Notes: generated by a model not told the origin, from the letters alone. 64,000 bases of DNA from Sphingopyxis sp. (GCA_013823985.1 PNNB01000001.1:192739-256738), one strand, 5' to 3'; positions 49,709 to 58,804 are shown, counted from the first letter of the stretch. Made by a program: numbers and translations.

Positions 49709-50809
49709 CTAAGCTTCGCCGTCCAAAAATGTAGCAACATCCGCGAGGTCGACATCTTTCGAAAGAAAGGTCCGGCCAATGCCACGGGCAAGCAAAAACG
49801 GTAATTTCCCGCCCGACATCTTTTTGTCGTGGAGCATATAGTCGACCAGCTTCGCACCATCGGCGGTCACGCCAGCGTCGGCTAATGTGACCGGAAGCCC
49901 GGCCCTGTGCAACACATCTGCAGTCCTGTCCGCATCGTCTTGATCGCACAAGCCGAGCCGGACGGAATAGCGGAAGGCCAGGGCCATTCCGGTCGCAACA
50001 GCTTCCCCGTGGAACAGCTTATCTGAAAAGCCGGTATCGGCTTCCAACGCATGCCCGAAGGTGTGGCCCAGATTGAGGAGCGCACGTGTGCCGGTCAGTT
50101 CTTTTTCGTCCGCAGCAACGATGCGCGCCTTGGATGTGACCGAATGTTGAATGGCATAGTGGCGGGCTTCGGCATCACCGGCAAAGAACGGGTCCAAATT
50201 ACTGTCACACCAGTCGAAAAACTCCGGATCATCGATCAAGCCATATTTCACCACTTCGGCAAAGCCTGCAGCTAGTTGGCGGCGCGGAAGGGAATCAAGT
50301 ACGTCGGGATCAATGAGCACCAACGAAGGCTGGTGGAACGCACCCACCAGATTCTTTCCCGCCTTGCTGTTGATAGCGGTCTTGCCCCCGACGCTGCTGT
50401 CTACCTGCGCTAACAGGGTCGTGGGAATTTGAATAAAGGAACAGCCCCGTTTGATTATGTGGGCGGCAAAACCTGTAATGTCGCCAACCACGCCACCCCC
50501 GAGTGCAAGGATATGGTCGCTGCGTTCGATATGGTTATCCAACAGCCAATCCGTCAGCTTTTCAAGCTGCTCCCAGCTTTTCCCGTCTTCCCCTGCGGGT
50601 AATATGAATAGATCCGCTGCCAGATTTGCGCGCGTCAGAGACGCGTGCACGTCCGGCCACGCGGCGCTGGCGACATTTGCGTCTGTGACGACAAGAAATC
50701 GACCCGATCGGGCATATCCAGAAACCTGTTGTGCTATGTCCTGCAGCAGGCCTGCTTTGATCCGGATGTCATAGGGCCGGTCGGCGAGATCGACGGTGAC
50801 AGTGCTCAT
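49709..50809 (-). CDS. aroB: 3-dehydroquinate synthase
   Basis: AroB converts DAHP to 3-dehydroquinate, step two of the shikimate pathway. The 366-residue protein has the NAD-binding ALGGGVVGDITGFAAH, TTLLAQVDSSVGGKTAIN, and the zinc ligands in LINLGHTFGHALE-like sequence (LLNLGHTFGHAL). Length is normal. Its start overlaps the stop of aroK by 4 bases; the aroK-aroB pair is widely conserved. Confidence 0.97.
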   Translation of the reverse strand: MSTVTVDLADRPYDIRIKAGLLQDIAQQVSGYARSGRFLVVTDANVASAAWPDVHASLTRANLAADLFILPAGEDGKSWEQLEKLTDWLLDNHIERSDHILALGGGVVGDITGFAAHIIKRGCSFIQIPTTLLAQVDSSVGGKTAINSKAGKNLVGAFHQPSLVLIDPDVLDSLPRRQLAAGFAEVVKYGLIDDPEFFDWCDSNLDPFFAGDAEARHYAIQHSVTSKARIVAADEKELTGTRALLNLGHTFGHALEADTGFSDKLFHGEAVATGMALAFRYSVRLGLCDQDDADRTADVLHRAGLPVTLADAGVTADGAKLVDYMLHDKKMSGGKLPFLLARGIGRTFLSKDVDLADVATFLDGEA

Positions 50810-51324
50810 GCAGAAATGGCTTTCAGGATGTTTTCGACGGTGCGCGCATGCGGCGACGCGTCGCTTCTTATGTGGATGTTGGCCTCGGCATAGAGCGGGT
50901 TACGGACCCTGCCAAGTTCTGTAAGCACTTCTACCGGATCGCGTCCTTTAAGCAGTGGCCGGTTGTTGCGCCGCGATACACGGTCCGCCAATATCTGGAT
51001 GTCGGCATCAAGCCATATGGAAAGCGCACGCTCACGGATCAGCGCACGGGTCGCATCGTTGACGAAGGCACCCCCGCCAGTCGCAATAATTTTCGGTTCG
51101 CCTTCGATCAGGCGGGCGACGACGCGGCGTTCCCCGTCTCGGAAATAAGCCTCACCGAATTTTTCGAAAATCTCCGCAATCGACATGCCTGCTGCAGATT
51201 CGATTTCCTCATCGGCATCGACAAAATCACAGCCCAAGCGCGCGGCGAGTCTTTTACCGATACTGGTTTTCCCGACGCCCATCATGCCCACGAGCACCAC
51301 AGAACGCTCCAAAGGCTTATGCAT
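50806..51324 (-). CDS. aroK: Shikimate kinase
   Basis: Shikimate kinase phosphorylates shikimate at O3. The 172-residue form begins MHKPLERSVVLVGMMG and has the P-loop GMMGVGKTSIG, DADEEIESAAGMSIAEIF for substrate binding, ATGGGAFV and the lid arginine in SRRNNRPLL. The start is uncertain: ATG 51324 gives the family length, while ATG 51369 (187 residues) or 51498 would add unconserved sequence. It is divergent from the 46-codon ORF that begins at 51485. Confidence 0.93.
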   Translation of the reverse strand: MHKPLERSVVLVGMMGVGKTSIGKRLAARLGCDFVDADEEIESAAGMSIAEIFEKFGEAYFRDGERRVVARLIEGEPKIIATGGGAFVNDATRALIRERALSIWLDADIQILADRVSRRNNRPLLKGRDPVEVLTELGRVRNPLYAEANIHIRSDASPHARTVENILKAISA

Positions 51325-51484
51325 CGCCGGTCCCGAGGTCGGGCTATTCAGATCATCATGTGAACCCATTGCGATGGGGGCTATATATCGGCTAGGTGCA
51401 ACCGGAAAGCAATTTGCCGCAAAACCGGACATGCTGTTGCAACAAAGTCCGGCGGAAAAGGCGTAAGCAGGCAAGAGGAAACCC

Positions 51485-51625
51485 ATGGCTGTTGGCATTT
51501 TTCCCGATGTTGGATTGGACTTCGCGACGTTTCAAGCTTCGCGACGGCCCGAGGGCGAGCGGCCATTGCAGTACAAGGAAATTCCGGTACAAGCACCGGC
51601 AGAAGAAGCGGGCCCGCAAAGTTGA
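51485..51625 (+). CDS. 46-residue ORF coupled to the 606-residue secreted protein
   Basis: A 46-codon frame starts at an ATG with AAGAGGAAA at ideal distance and ends in a TGA that overlaps the TTG start of the next gene (TTGA). The product begins MAVGIFPDVGLDFATF and is otherwise polar, with several Pro and Glu residues and no membrane segment. Recognisable homology is lacking. Strong ribosome binding, proper ending and overlap with the downstream start suggest it is translated and couples expression of the next gene. It could equally be a leader peptide whose sequence is not important. Confidence 0.55.
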   Translation: MAVGIFPDVGLDFATFQASRRPEGERPLQYKEIPVQAPAEEAGPQS

Positions 51626-53442
51626 CAAAAAAAGCTACAAAATCAGTGTTACTTGCCGCCAGCGCGCTTGCGCTGATTTTTGCGTTGCCAGCTTTGGGCC
51701 AGCAAGGTCCCGAGTCCCTTTTGCCTGAAGGATTTGGTGACCCTGCGCCGCCGCCGCCGAGTAACCGGCCGACGCCGAATACGAGCGGATCAGCAACGCC
51801 TTCGACATCGCCCCGGCCGACGACACCGAGTGATCCTTTGGCTACGGCCGCGACCGACAACCCTGATGATGCCAAGGAAGAGGACGAGGAAGAAGAAGAC
51901 GAGGAAGAGGAAGAGCTCGTTATTCGCTATGACGTGCCGCCCGCGGCGCGCCGCTCCCTCTCGGCTGTTGGCGTTATTTCGAACGCATCCGGTGGATTTC
52001 CTGCGGAATCTTTCGGCGCACTTGATGGCACCTTCCTCAAACAGGTCGTCAACCGGACGACGGGACCGATCGCATCGCGTTGGGGAACAATATTGGGCCG
52101 TCGTCTGCTCATCAGCCGGACGAATACCCCAAAGGGTGTCAATGGCGCGGACTGGACTGCGGAAAGAGCATGGCTCCTTTTGCGTATGGGCGATTCGGTA
52201 TCGGCCCGCCACCTGATCCAGGAAGTAGACGCGGGTAATTACACGAAACGCATGCACGAGGTCGCGCTTCAGGTGTATCTTGCCAATGGCGATCTGTCGG
52301 GCATGTGTCCGCTCGTCGAAAATGGCGTTCGCCTTGTCAACGACGGACGTTGGAAAATGGCCCGCGCGATTTGCGCATCTTTATCGGGCGAGCAGGGAAG
52401 TGCCACTGCCTTCATAAATCAGGGCCGGTATCAGGGATGGGTCCGGGGAATTGATTATCGCCTGACGGAAAAAGCTGTTGGCGCTGGTATCAACGGACGG
52501 CGGTCGGTGAAGATCGAGTGGGAAGGCGTCGAAGGAATGAACCCCTGGCGCTTTGGGCTGGCTTCGGCCACCGGGCTTGAACCACCTGAACGGCTTTTCA
52601 CCAAAAGCGGTCGTCAAATGGCGGGCTGGCGCGTGCAGTTACCGATGTTCCAGGCAGCGGTCCGGGCGAAATATGCCCCGCAGGCGGCCGCCTTGGGGAT
52701 ATATTCCAATCGCGAAATGGTCGATTTGTACGGCCAGGTTATCGACGATGAAGAAGCACCGGATCCTGTAAAGAGCCGTGCCGAAGGTTTGCGATCAGCC
52801 TACACCGCCTCAGGCGATGCGGCCAAAGTTGCAGCCATGTCGTCCTTGTGGACCGGAGCCACGGCCGGTGCGGACTATCATGGCGCTCTGGTTATGACGG
52901 CACGGGCTGCGGCCCTCATCCGGCCGGATGAGGCGCATTCTGGCGCGGCCGACCAACTGATTGCATCCATGTTGACCGCCGGGCTGGATCGCAACGCGGC
53001 CACATGGGCAAGCATTGTCGATGAAGGCTCATTGGGTTGGGCGTTGCTTTCCCTGGGCTCGCCCACGAATATTGCGCCTGTTGATTCTGGCGCACTTGGC
53101 GATTTTTACGGCAACGATAATAGTGAGAAAGCCCACAAGTCAGCGCTCTTGCTCGCGGGCCTCGCGGGACTTGGCCGGGTTGATGCGGGCGCCCAATCGG
53201 ATTTCGGACGCGATCTGGAAGTGAATGTGACGCGCCAAACACCGTGGAGCCGTGCCATCACCGCTGCAGCCGAACGCGGAGAGCAGGGCACTGTCGCTCT
53301 GATGGCTATCGCGGGAATGCAGGCACCGAACTGGAGTTTGGTGCCGGCGAACCATTTGTACTATATCGTTCGTGCGCTAAAGCAGGTCGGGTTGGAAGCA
53401 GAGGCGCGAATGATTGCGGCCGAGGCTGTCACCTTCGGTTGA
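51622..53442 (+). CDS. Secreted hypothetical protein with acidic linker and helical repeats
   Basis: This 606-residue protein has a signal peptide (TKKATKSVLLAASALALIFA, then LPALGQQ). Next comes a Pro/Thr/Ser-rich stretch (about 30-80), a highly acidic run (DDAKEEDEEEEDEEEEEL, about 82-99), and a long region of amphipathic helices rich in Ala and Leu. Parts such as DWTAERAWLLLRMGDSVSAR resemble TPR/Sel1-type repeats, but no repeat unit is exact. The only plausible start is TTG at 51622, overlapping the upstream TGA; the next ATG is far inside. The xerD ATG follows the stop directly. I do not recognise a family. It is probably periplasmic. Confidence 0.78.
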   Translation: MTKKATKSVLLAASALALIFALPALGQQGPESLLPEGFGDPAPPPPSNRPTPNTSGSATPSTSPRPTTPSDPLATAATDNPDDAKEEDEEEEDEEEEELVIRYDVPPAARRSLSAVGVISNASGGFPAESFGALDGTFLKQVVNRTTGPIASRWGTILGRRLLISRTNTPKGVNGADWTAERAWLLLRMGDSVSARHLIQEVDAGNYTKRMHEVALQVYLANGDLSGMCPLVENGVRLVNDGRWKMARAICASLSGEQGSATAFINQGRYQGWVRGIDYRLTEKAVGAGINGRRSVKIEWEGVEGMNPWRFGLASATGLEPPERLFTKSGRQMAGWRVQLPMFQAAVRAKYAPQAAALGIYSNREMVDLYGQVIDDEEAPDPVKSRAEGLRSAYTASGDAAKVAAMSSLWTGATAGADYHGALVMTARAAALIRPDEAHSGAADQLIASMLTAGLDRNAATWASIVDEGSLGWALLSLGSPTNIAPVDSGALGDFYGNDNSEKAHKSALLLAGLAGLGRVDAGAQSDFGRDLEVNVTRQTPWSRAITAAAERGEQGTVALMAIAGMQAPNWSLVPANHLYYIVRALKQVGLEAEARMIAAEAVTFG

Positions 53443-54369
53443 ATGGCTTCAAACGACGCGAACCTGATTGATCGCTTTCTCGAAATGATGGCGGCCGAGC
53501 GCGGAGTCGCCCGAAACACGATTTTAGCCTATCACAGCGATCTAAGCGCTGCTTCCACGTTGACAGGCGGCAAACTTGCCTCCGCCAATGCCGCTGCTTT
53601 GACAGAACTCGCACATCAGTGGAGCAGCTTGGCGAATAGTTCCGTTGCACGCAAAGTATCGGCACTCCGGCGCTTCTATGCTTTTCTGCAGGAAGAGGGA
53701 TTACGCGACGATAACCCGTCGTCCGCATTGCCCAAACCGTCGCAGGGTCGCGGGTTGCCAAAGATACTGGACCCGCAGGAGGTGGATCTGCTTTTCGAAT
53801 CTGTGGAAGGGGCCCTGTCGAAACCCGATCCGGGGGAAAGGGATTACCGTCTCTCTGCGCTTGTTGAGTTGCTCTATGGATCAGGGTTGCGTGCAACCGA
53901 ACTTGTGGCCCTGCCGCGCAGTTCTGTGGTTTCGGATCGTCCCTTCATCATTTTGACCGGCAAGGGCGACAAGGAGCGGCTGGTTCCCATTTCGGACAGG
54001 GCGCGGCAAGCCGTGGAAGCCTGGCTGGCTTATGTTCCGAAAGATTCCCGCTATCTATTCCCGTCGCGTGGAAAGCATATCAGCCGCATCCGGCTGTACC
54101 AAATTATCAAATCGCTCGCGGCCAAGGCTGGGCTTGATCCCGAAAAAATAAGCCCGCACGTCCTTCGCCATGCCTTCGCCACGCATCTGCTGGCGGGTGG
54201 TGCCAATTTACGGGCGCTGCAAGCGATGCTGGGCCATGCCGACATCGCGACCACGCAAATCTACACGCATGTCGACAGCAGCCGGCTCGTCGAACTTGTG
54301 AACAAGCGGCATCCTTTGGCAAACCGCACGTTGACCCGAGGCGCTTCAGGTTCTAACCCGCTGCCATGA
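53443..54369 (+). CDS. xerD: Tyrosine recombinase XerD
   Basis: XerD resolves chromosome dimers at dif with XerC under FtsK control. The 308-residue enzyme starts with a SAM-like domain ([20 protein letters not shown]) and carries [46 protein letters not shown] with the nucleophile Tyr. The [16 protein letters not shown] form is closest to XerD, hence the assignment relative to the other copy at 30625. It begins immediately after the preceding stop and overlaps accA by 4 bases (ATGA). Confidence 0.93.
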   Translation: MASNDANLIDRFLEMMAAERGVARNTILAYHSDLSAASTLTGGKLASANAAALTELAHQWSSLANSSVARKVSALRRFYAFLQEEGLRDDNPSSALPKPSQGRGLPKILDPQEVDLLFESVEGALSKPDPGERDYRLSALVELLYGSGLRATELVALPRSSVVSDRPFIILTGKGDKERLVPISDRARQAVEAWLAYVPKDSRYLFPSRGKHISRIRLYQIIKSLAAKAGLDPEKISPHVLRHAFATHLLAGGANLRALQAMLGHADIATTQIYTHVDSSRLVELVNKRHPLANRTLTRGASGSNPLP

Positions 54370-55310
54370 CCGTCTATCTGGATTTTGAAAAGCCCATCGC
54401 GGCGTTGGAAGCGCGTATCATCGAGTTGCAGGAAGCTGCAGATGAGAGCGAAGTCGATGTTGGTGCAGAGATCAGCAAGCTGCGTGACAAAGCGGACAAG
54501 CAGCTCAAGGACACCTACAGCAAGCTGACCGCGTGGCAGAAAACGCAGGTCGCGCGGCATCCGGAGCGGCCCCATTTCAAGCATTTTATCGCGTCGATGT
54601 TCGACGATTTTATGCCCTTAGCAGGCGATAGGGCCTTTGGCGATGACCAAGCCATATTGGGCGGCCTTGCCCGGCTGAACAACCGCAAGGTGATGGTTAT
54701 CGGGCATGAAAAGGGTGACGATACACAAAGCCGCTTGCGCCATAATTTCGGCATGGGAAAGCCGGAAGGTTATCGCAAGGCTATTCGCCTGATGGAACTG
54801 GCCGACCGGTTTTCCATTCCTGTGGTCAGTCTCGTCGACACCTCTGGGGCCTTTCCCGGTATTCAGGCCGAAGAACGCGGCCAAGCCGAAGCCATTGCCC
54901 GCTCGACCGAAAAATGCCTGCAACTGGGCGTTCCGATGATTGCCTGCATTGTGGGTGAGGGCGGGTCCGGTGGTGCTGTCGCCCTGGCGGCCGCCGATCG
55001 GGTGTTGATGTTTGAACATGCCGTCTATTCGGTCATTTCGCCTGAGGGATGCGCATCCATCTTGTGGCGTACCGGCGATAAAGCATCCGATGCAGCGCAG
55101 GCGATGAAAATGACCGCCGAGGATCTGAAGTCGCTGGGTGTGATCGATCGCATCGTCAAGGAGCCAATGGGCGGTGCACATCGCGACCATGGCATGGCGT
55201 CGGCATCCTTGGGCAAGGCAATTGGCGAAGAACTGGACGCGCTGTCCGCCTTCAGCAGCAAGGAACTGATGCAGCAGCGGCGGACCAAGTTTCTCTCAAT
55301 GGGCGCCTGA
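54366..55310 (+). CDS. accA: Acetyl-CoA carboxylase carboxyltransferase subunit alpha
   Basis: AccA, with AccD, transfers carboxyl from biotin to acetyl-CoA at the start of fatty-acid synthesis. The 314-residue protein begins [15 protein letters not shown] and has [55 protein letters not shown] and [15 protein letters not shown]. The pairing with xerD is common in sphingomonads. It overlaps xerD by ATGA and is followed by a GC-rich, partly palindromic stretch. Confidence 0.98.
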   Translation: MTVYLDFEKPIAALEARIIELQEAADESEVDVGAEISKLRDKADKQLKDTYSKLTAWQKTQVARHPERPHFKHFIASMFDDFMPLAGDRAFGDDQAILGGLARLNNRKVMVIGHEKGDDTQSRLRHNFGMGKPEGYRKAIRLMELADRFSIPVVSLVDTSGAFPGIQAEERGQAEAIARSTEKCLQLGVPMIACIVGEGGSGGAVALAAADRVLMFEHAVYSVISPEGCASILWRTGDKASDAAQAMKMTAEDLKSLGVIDRIVKEPMGGAHRDHGMASASLGKAIGEELDALSAFSSKELMQQRRTKFLSMGA

Positions 55311-55356
55311 CGGTTCGAAGCTAAGCCTTTGCGGCGGGTCGAGATTTTACGCCCGC

Positions 55357-55382
55357 GGAACATAAATCATGCTATTCTGGTT
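55357..55382 (+). promoter_or_regulatory. Candidate EcfG-type stress promoter of the M48 protease gene
   Basis: GGAAC (55357-55361) is followed after 17 bases by GGTT (55379-55382). The general-stress consensus is GGAAC-N16/17-CGTT, so the first base of the -10 differs. The M48 ATG is 24 bases downstream with GAGGAGA before it. Confidence 0.35.
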
Positions 55383-55405
55383 CTCGCGATCCGAGGAGAC
55401 CCGAT

Positions 55406-56902
55406 ATGCATTTCAGCAAGAAGACTTTGATTTTAGGTGGGGCGATCATGTCGCTGGCGGCCGTGAACATCGCCACGCCGGTAGCTGCGCAAAAGAAATC
55501 CGCCGCCTCCGTCCCGAAGCCGTTTACGGCACAGGAAAAGTCTGAAGGTGCCAAATATCATCCTGAAATTCTGAAAGAATTTGGCGGGGCCATGCAGAGT
55601 CCGCAGACCGCTTATGTGGTGCGGGTGGGCAAGGGGATCGCCGTCCAATCCGGACTGGGCAATGCGGAAAGCGATTTTACGGTTACGCTGTTGAACTCCC
55701 CGGTGAACAACGCGTTCGCGATTCCCGGCGGCTATGTATACATCACGCGGCAACTGGTCGCGCTCTGCAATAGCGAAGCGGAGATGGCAGGCGTTCTGGG
55801 CCACGAAGTCGGCCACACCGCGGCCCGCCACAGCCAAAAGCGCCAGAAAAATGCAACCTTGGCGAATATCCTGGGTGTCGGCGGCTCCATTTTAGGTGCC
55901 GTTATCGGCGATAGCGGTGGTTTGCTCGGCGCGGTGGGTGGCGGATTGAAGCAATATTCGGGAACCTTGGCGCAGCTATTCAGCCTCAAATATTCCCGCG
56001 GACAGGAAGAGGAAGCGGACGATTATGGCATCCGCTATCTCAGCAAGGCGGGCTACGATCCGTCGGCTTTGTCATCCATGCTGAACTCGCTGGCTTTGCA
56101 AACGGCGGTTGATGTCCGGGTTGCTGGCATGGGCGATAATCGTGTGCCCGAATGGGCAAGTACGCACCCTGACCCAGCAAAACGCGTGGTTCGTGCCGCG
56201 AACGGGGCGAAAGCCTATCCGGTCAATAGCGTGCGGAAGGCGGACTCGCATTTGGCGGCGATCAACGGGATGCTCTACGGGGACGATCCCGCCCAAGGTG
56301 TAGTGGAAGGGCAGGAGTTTCTCCATCCGCTCATCAAAATGAAATTTACGGCCCCGACCGGATTCGGGATGCAGAATGGCACCGAGGCGGTTTCGATCAA
56401 CGGAAACAGCGGAAAGGCAATCTTTTCACAGGGCAATTTCACCGGTGATCGGCAGGCCTATGTGGCTGCGGCGTTCAAGTCGGTATCCGGTCAGAATGCG
56501 TCGATTCCGGTGGGCGACATAAGGCAAACGACCGTCAACGGGATACCCGCCTTCTACTCCTCGACCATCGTCAATACGCAGCAAGGCGCACGAGAGGTTA
56601 CGGTATTTGCCTATGAATGGGGCGGAAATGTCGGGTATCATTTCATCACCATCACTGCCGCGAACACAAGCCCGTTCAATTCGATGTTCAGCAGTATGGC
56701 GCGCCTGTCCGATTCCCAGGCGGCGGCCATCAAGCCGCGTAAGCTGCGTGTGGTAACGGTGGCCAAGGGCGATACTTTGTCGTCCTTGTCGGCGCGGATG
56801 GCCTACCCATCGCTGCAGGCGGAGCGTTTTCGGGCATTGAACGGCCTGACTGCCAATCACAATGTGACAGTCGGCCAGAAAGTCAAAATAGTTACCTATT
56901 AA
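55406..56902 (+). CDS. M48 family metallopeptidase with C-terminal LysM domain
   Basis: This 498-residue secreted protein has a signal-like N-terminus (KKTLILGGAIMSLAAVNIAT) and the zincin HEVGH at 133-137, with the third ligand Glu in YSRGQEEEADDYG. The central part is BepA/Loi-like, and the last ~50 residues are a LysM domain (VAKGDTLSSLSARMAY) that would hold it on peptidoglycan. Such proteases do quality control of outer-membrane proteins and LptD maturation. LysM fused to M48 is common in alphaproteobacteria. It ends just before a strong terminator that belongs to the opposite-strand pilin gene. Confidence 0.93.
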   Translation: MHFSKKTLILGGAIMSLAAVNIATPVAAQKKSAASVPKPFTAQEKSEGAKYHPEILKEFGGAMQSPQTAYVVRVGKGIAVQSGLGNAESDFTVTLLNSPVNNAFAIPGGYVYITRQLVALCNSEAEMAGVLGHEVGHTAARHSQKRQKNATLANILGVGGSILGAVIGDSGGLLGAVGGGLKQYSGTLAQLFSLKYSRGQEEEADDYGIRYLSKAGYDPSALSSMLNSLALQTAVDVRVAGMGDNRVPEWASTHPDPAKRVVRAANGAKAYPVNSVRKADSHLAAINGMLYGDDPAQGVVEGQEFLHPLIKMKFTAPTGFGMQNGTEAVSINGNSGKAIFSQGNFTGDRQAYVAAAFKSVSGQNASIPVGDIRQTTVNGIPAFYSSTIVNTQQGAREVTVFAYEWGGNVGYHFITITAANTSPFNSMFSSMARLSDSQAAAIKPRKLRVVTVAKGDTLSSLSARMAYPSLQAERFRALNGLTANHNVTVGQKVKIVTY

Positions 56903-56917
56903 TGCCCTGCGCGTTTT

Positions 56918-56949
56918 AAAAAAAAGGGCGGTAACCGAAGTTACCGCCC
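56918..56949 (-). terminator. Intrinsic terminator for the flp genes, probably bidirectional
   Basis: GGGCGGTAAC-CGAA-GTTACCGCCC is a perfect 10-bp stem with a tetraloop at 56926-56949. Eight A residues (56918-56925) precede it on the plus strand. On the minus strand this gives a stem followed by a U-run, a textbook terminator for the pilin gene. On the plus strand the following CTATTTCC is less U-rich but could still stop the M48 transcript. Confidence 0.9.
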
Positions 56950-56994
56950 TCTATTTCCTGTCAGGCAACTAGTGCCCGAGCAGAACAGCTTCTA

Positions 56995-57153
56995 TTAGAG
57001 GCTGTTGCTGACTTCAGTGAAGGTGTTCGACAAGTTGTTGCCGAGGCTGCCCATGGCAGTGATAGCTGCAACTGCGATCAGAGCGGCGATCAGGCCGTAT
57101 TCAATTGCAGTCGCGCCGTCTTCGTTCTTGAAGATTTTCTTGATAACTTTCAT
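56995..57153 (-). CDS. Flp-family type IVb pilin (copy 1)
   Basis: This 52-residue prepilin reads MKVIKKIFKN, then EDGATAIEYG, then a hydrophobic helix LIAALIAVAAITA. The processing site G-A-T-A-I-E-Y, with cleavage after Gly13 and the invariant Glu/Tyr at +5/+6, is that of Flp pilins processed by TadV. AGGAGA precedes the ATG, and TAA is followed by a TAG. Flp pilins form the Tad adhesive pilus. It is too short for ordinary ORF callers. A terminator lies 45 bases downstream. The second copy lies 113 bases upstream in the same orientation. Confidence 0.93.
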   Translation of the reverse strand: MKVIKKIFKNEDGATAIEYGLIAALIAVAAITAMGSLGNNLSNTFTEVSNSL

Positions 57154-57266
57154 TTTAGGTCTCCTGTTGCTTGTTCAATTCACCCGAGCGGATATTTTTA
57201 TTACTTATAAAACTATCCGACTTTGGCCTGATTATTCCCAAATCTATACCAAATCGTTAACGTCAC

Positions 57267-57440
57267 TCAGCTTGCATTAATAATTTTATTCGAAACCTGG
57301 TTCCACATACTTTGCGAACCTTCCCCGAATTCTCCAAGTGATGCCACGATTGCGATAACAATCAGTGAAACAATCAAACCATACTCCACAGCCGTCGCCC
57401 CCTGTTCGCATCGCGTGATACGACGAATTAGTTCCAACAT
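57267..57440 (-). CDS. Flp-family type IVb pilin (copy 2)
   Basis: This 57-residue prepilin begins MLELIRRITRCEQGATAVEY and continues with a hydrophobic helix GLIVSLIVIAIVAS. The TadV site is G-A-T-A-V-E-Y after Gly14. A Cys precedes the site in the leader. Its C-terminus differs from copy 1 (FGEGSQSMWNQVSNKI), so the pair are diverged paralogues. The frame runs to 57512 but the leader length indicates the ATG at 57440. No tad or cpa genes are in the window. The 113 bases before copy 1 are AT-rich and may carry a second promoter. Confidence 0.88.
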   Translation of the reverse strand: MLELIRRITRCEQGATAVEYGLIVSLIVIAIVASLGEFGEGSQSMWNQVSNKIINAS

Positions 57441-57524
57441 CTCTGGCCCCACTTCTTTCCCTGGTTGCGAGCAGTCAGGATTTCCCACAGAAGCGTTAAC
57501 AAAAACTTGCAAGGCGATGAGAAA

Positions 57525-57935
57525 ATGGAAAAAAATCCGACAATGCTGTTTGTGGTTGCTGCTGCATTAACCAACGAAGTGGGTGAAATATTGCTGCAAA
57601 AGCGGCCCGAGGGTCGTCAAATGGCAGGGCTGTGGGAGTTCCCCGGTGGCAAGGTCGAAAGTGGCGAATCGCCCGAATCAGCACTGGTTCGCGAGCTGAA
57701 AGAAGAATTGGGCATCGAAGTTGACGTGCCGGATCTGATTCCTTTGACCTTTGCGAGCGCGAAAAACGGCGACCGTAATATGCTCCTGCTCTTATATCGC
57801 TGCACATGCTGGCAGGGGCAGCCGACCGCTTTGGAGAGTCCGGAGCTCTGTTGGCTCACACCTGCCGGCATGCATGCCCTGCCGATGCCACCCGCGGACG
57901 AGCCATTGGTGCGCTATCTGGAAAATATGTCCTAG
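57525..57935 (+). CDS. mutT: (Deoxy)nucleoside triphosphate pyrophosphohydrolase, MutT-like
   Basis: This 136-residue Nudix hydrolase has the box GGKVESGESPESALVREL followed by KEELGIEV, matching GX5EX7REUXEEXGU. The preceding LLQKRPEGRQMAGLWEFPGG is the MutT form, which cleans 8-oxo-dGTP. The ATG at 57525 has AAGGCGATGA upstream. A longer frame from 57465 overlaps the pilin promoter region and is not used. It converges with the methyltransferase gene. Confidence 0.92.
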   Translation: MEKNPTMLFVVAAALTNEVGEILLQKRPEGRQMAGLWEFPGGKVESGESPESALVRELKEELGIEVDVPDLIPLTFASAKNGDRNMLLLLYRCTCWQGQPTALESPELCWLTPAGMHALPMPPADEPLVRYLENMS

Positions 57936-58789
57936 CCCTTGTCGGCGGGCCGCAAAATCGATGCCAAGGAAACCTCACCGCTCCCGCGCCGGGCGGGTTT
58001 GGGTTGATTCGCAGAGGGTGACCATCCGCTCAGGAACAAATGCATAAATTGTTCCTCGCAGCGTCCGCTTTGATCGGCACCGTGTTGCCAAGCGCGGTCA
58101 AGCCGTGCCAGATAGTCGCGCCCCAGATAGCGCCGTGCACCGGCCAGGGCGTTCCCGATCCCTGCGTCCCGCACGTCACGAACCAATGTGCGCCAGTCGG
58201 CATAACGTATCGGTAGCATGTCGCCATCGGCCACGGGCAGGGTAAATCCCGCGCGCGACAGAAGGTCGGCTGCGCTGCGCAAATCTATTTGCGGATGGAT
58301 ATGCGGTGTCGCCACGGGCGCCTCTGCCTCCACCATCTTCGATTTAAGGGTGGCTAGCGAGCCGGCCCCGAACATATGCCCCAGGAACAATCCATCGGGT
58401 TTGAGAATATGCCGTATCTGGATAAGCGCACCCGGCAGGTCGTTCACGCTGTCCAGCACTCCAGCCGAAACCACCAGATCAAAGCTGTGTTGCGCATAAG
58501 GTAACCGGTCTTCTTCCGCTCGCACCATTGACGGAAGTGTCGGCTCCACAATGTCGACGACGTGCACGGTACCGGACCGCTCGCCAAGGATTTCCCCGGC
58601 AAAGGCCGCAATGGGCCCGATGAGGAGTATATCCTGCAGCTCACGGGTCACGAGCGCGAGCCGCTCTTTCATCTCTTGCGCTATATACTGCCAAAGGAAA
58701 GCGTTAGCAGCTTGATGATATGCGCGCTGCCGCAACGCGTGCCGCCGCTGCCGGTCGAATATCTCGGGGGGTGTTTCAGAGGACTGCAT
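57932..58789 (-). CDS. SAM-dependent methyltransferase, NDUFAF5-like
   Basis: This 285-residue class I methyltransferase begins IFDRQRRHALRQRAYHQAAN, has LLIGPIAAFAGEIL and VHVVDIVEPT in place of the usual SAM motif, and SFDLVVSAGVLDSVNDLPGA as motif II. The sequence follows the alphaproteobacterial NDUFAF5 group (human NDUFAF5 modifies an Arg in complex I assembly); a role in complex I assembly is inferred from that. It is divergent from the comF frame, with the two 5' ends only 15 bases apart. Confidence 0.85.
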   Translation of the reverse strand: MQSSETPPEIFDRQRRHALRQRAYHQAANAFLWQYIAQEMKERLALVTRELQDILLIGPIAAFAGEILGERSGTVHVVDIVEPTLPSMVRAEEDRLPYAQHSFDLVVSAGVLDSVNDLPGALIQIRHILKPDGLFLGHMFGAGSLATLKSKMVEAEAPVATPHIHPQIDLRSAADLLSRAGFTLPVADGDMLPIRYADWRTLVRDVRDAGIGNALAGARRYLGRDYLARLDRAWQHGADQSGRCEEQFMHLFLSGWSPSANQPKPARRGSGEVSLASILRPADKG

Positions 58790-58804
58790 TTCTGTCTTGT
58801 GGAG

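Noticed and set aside
51381..51875. 164-codon minus-strand frame upstream of aroK
   Set aside because: It overlaps the signal peptide and acidic-linker region of the well-supported plus-strand gene and has no family features.
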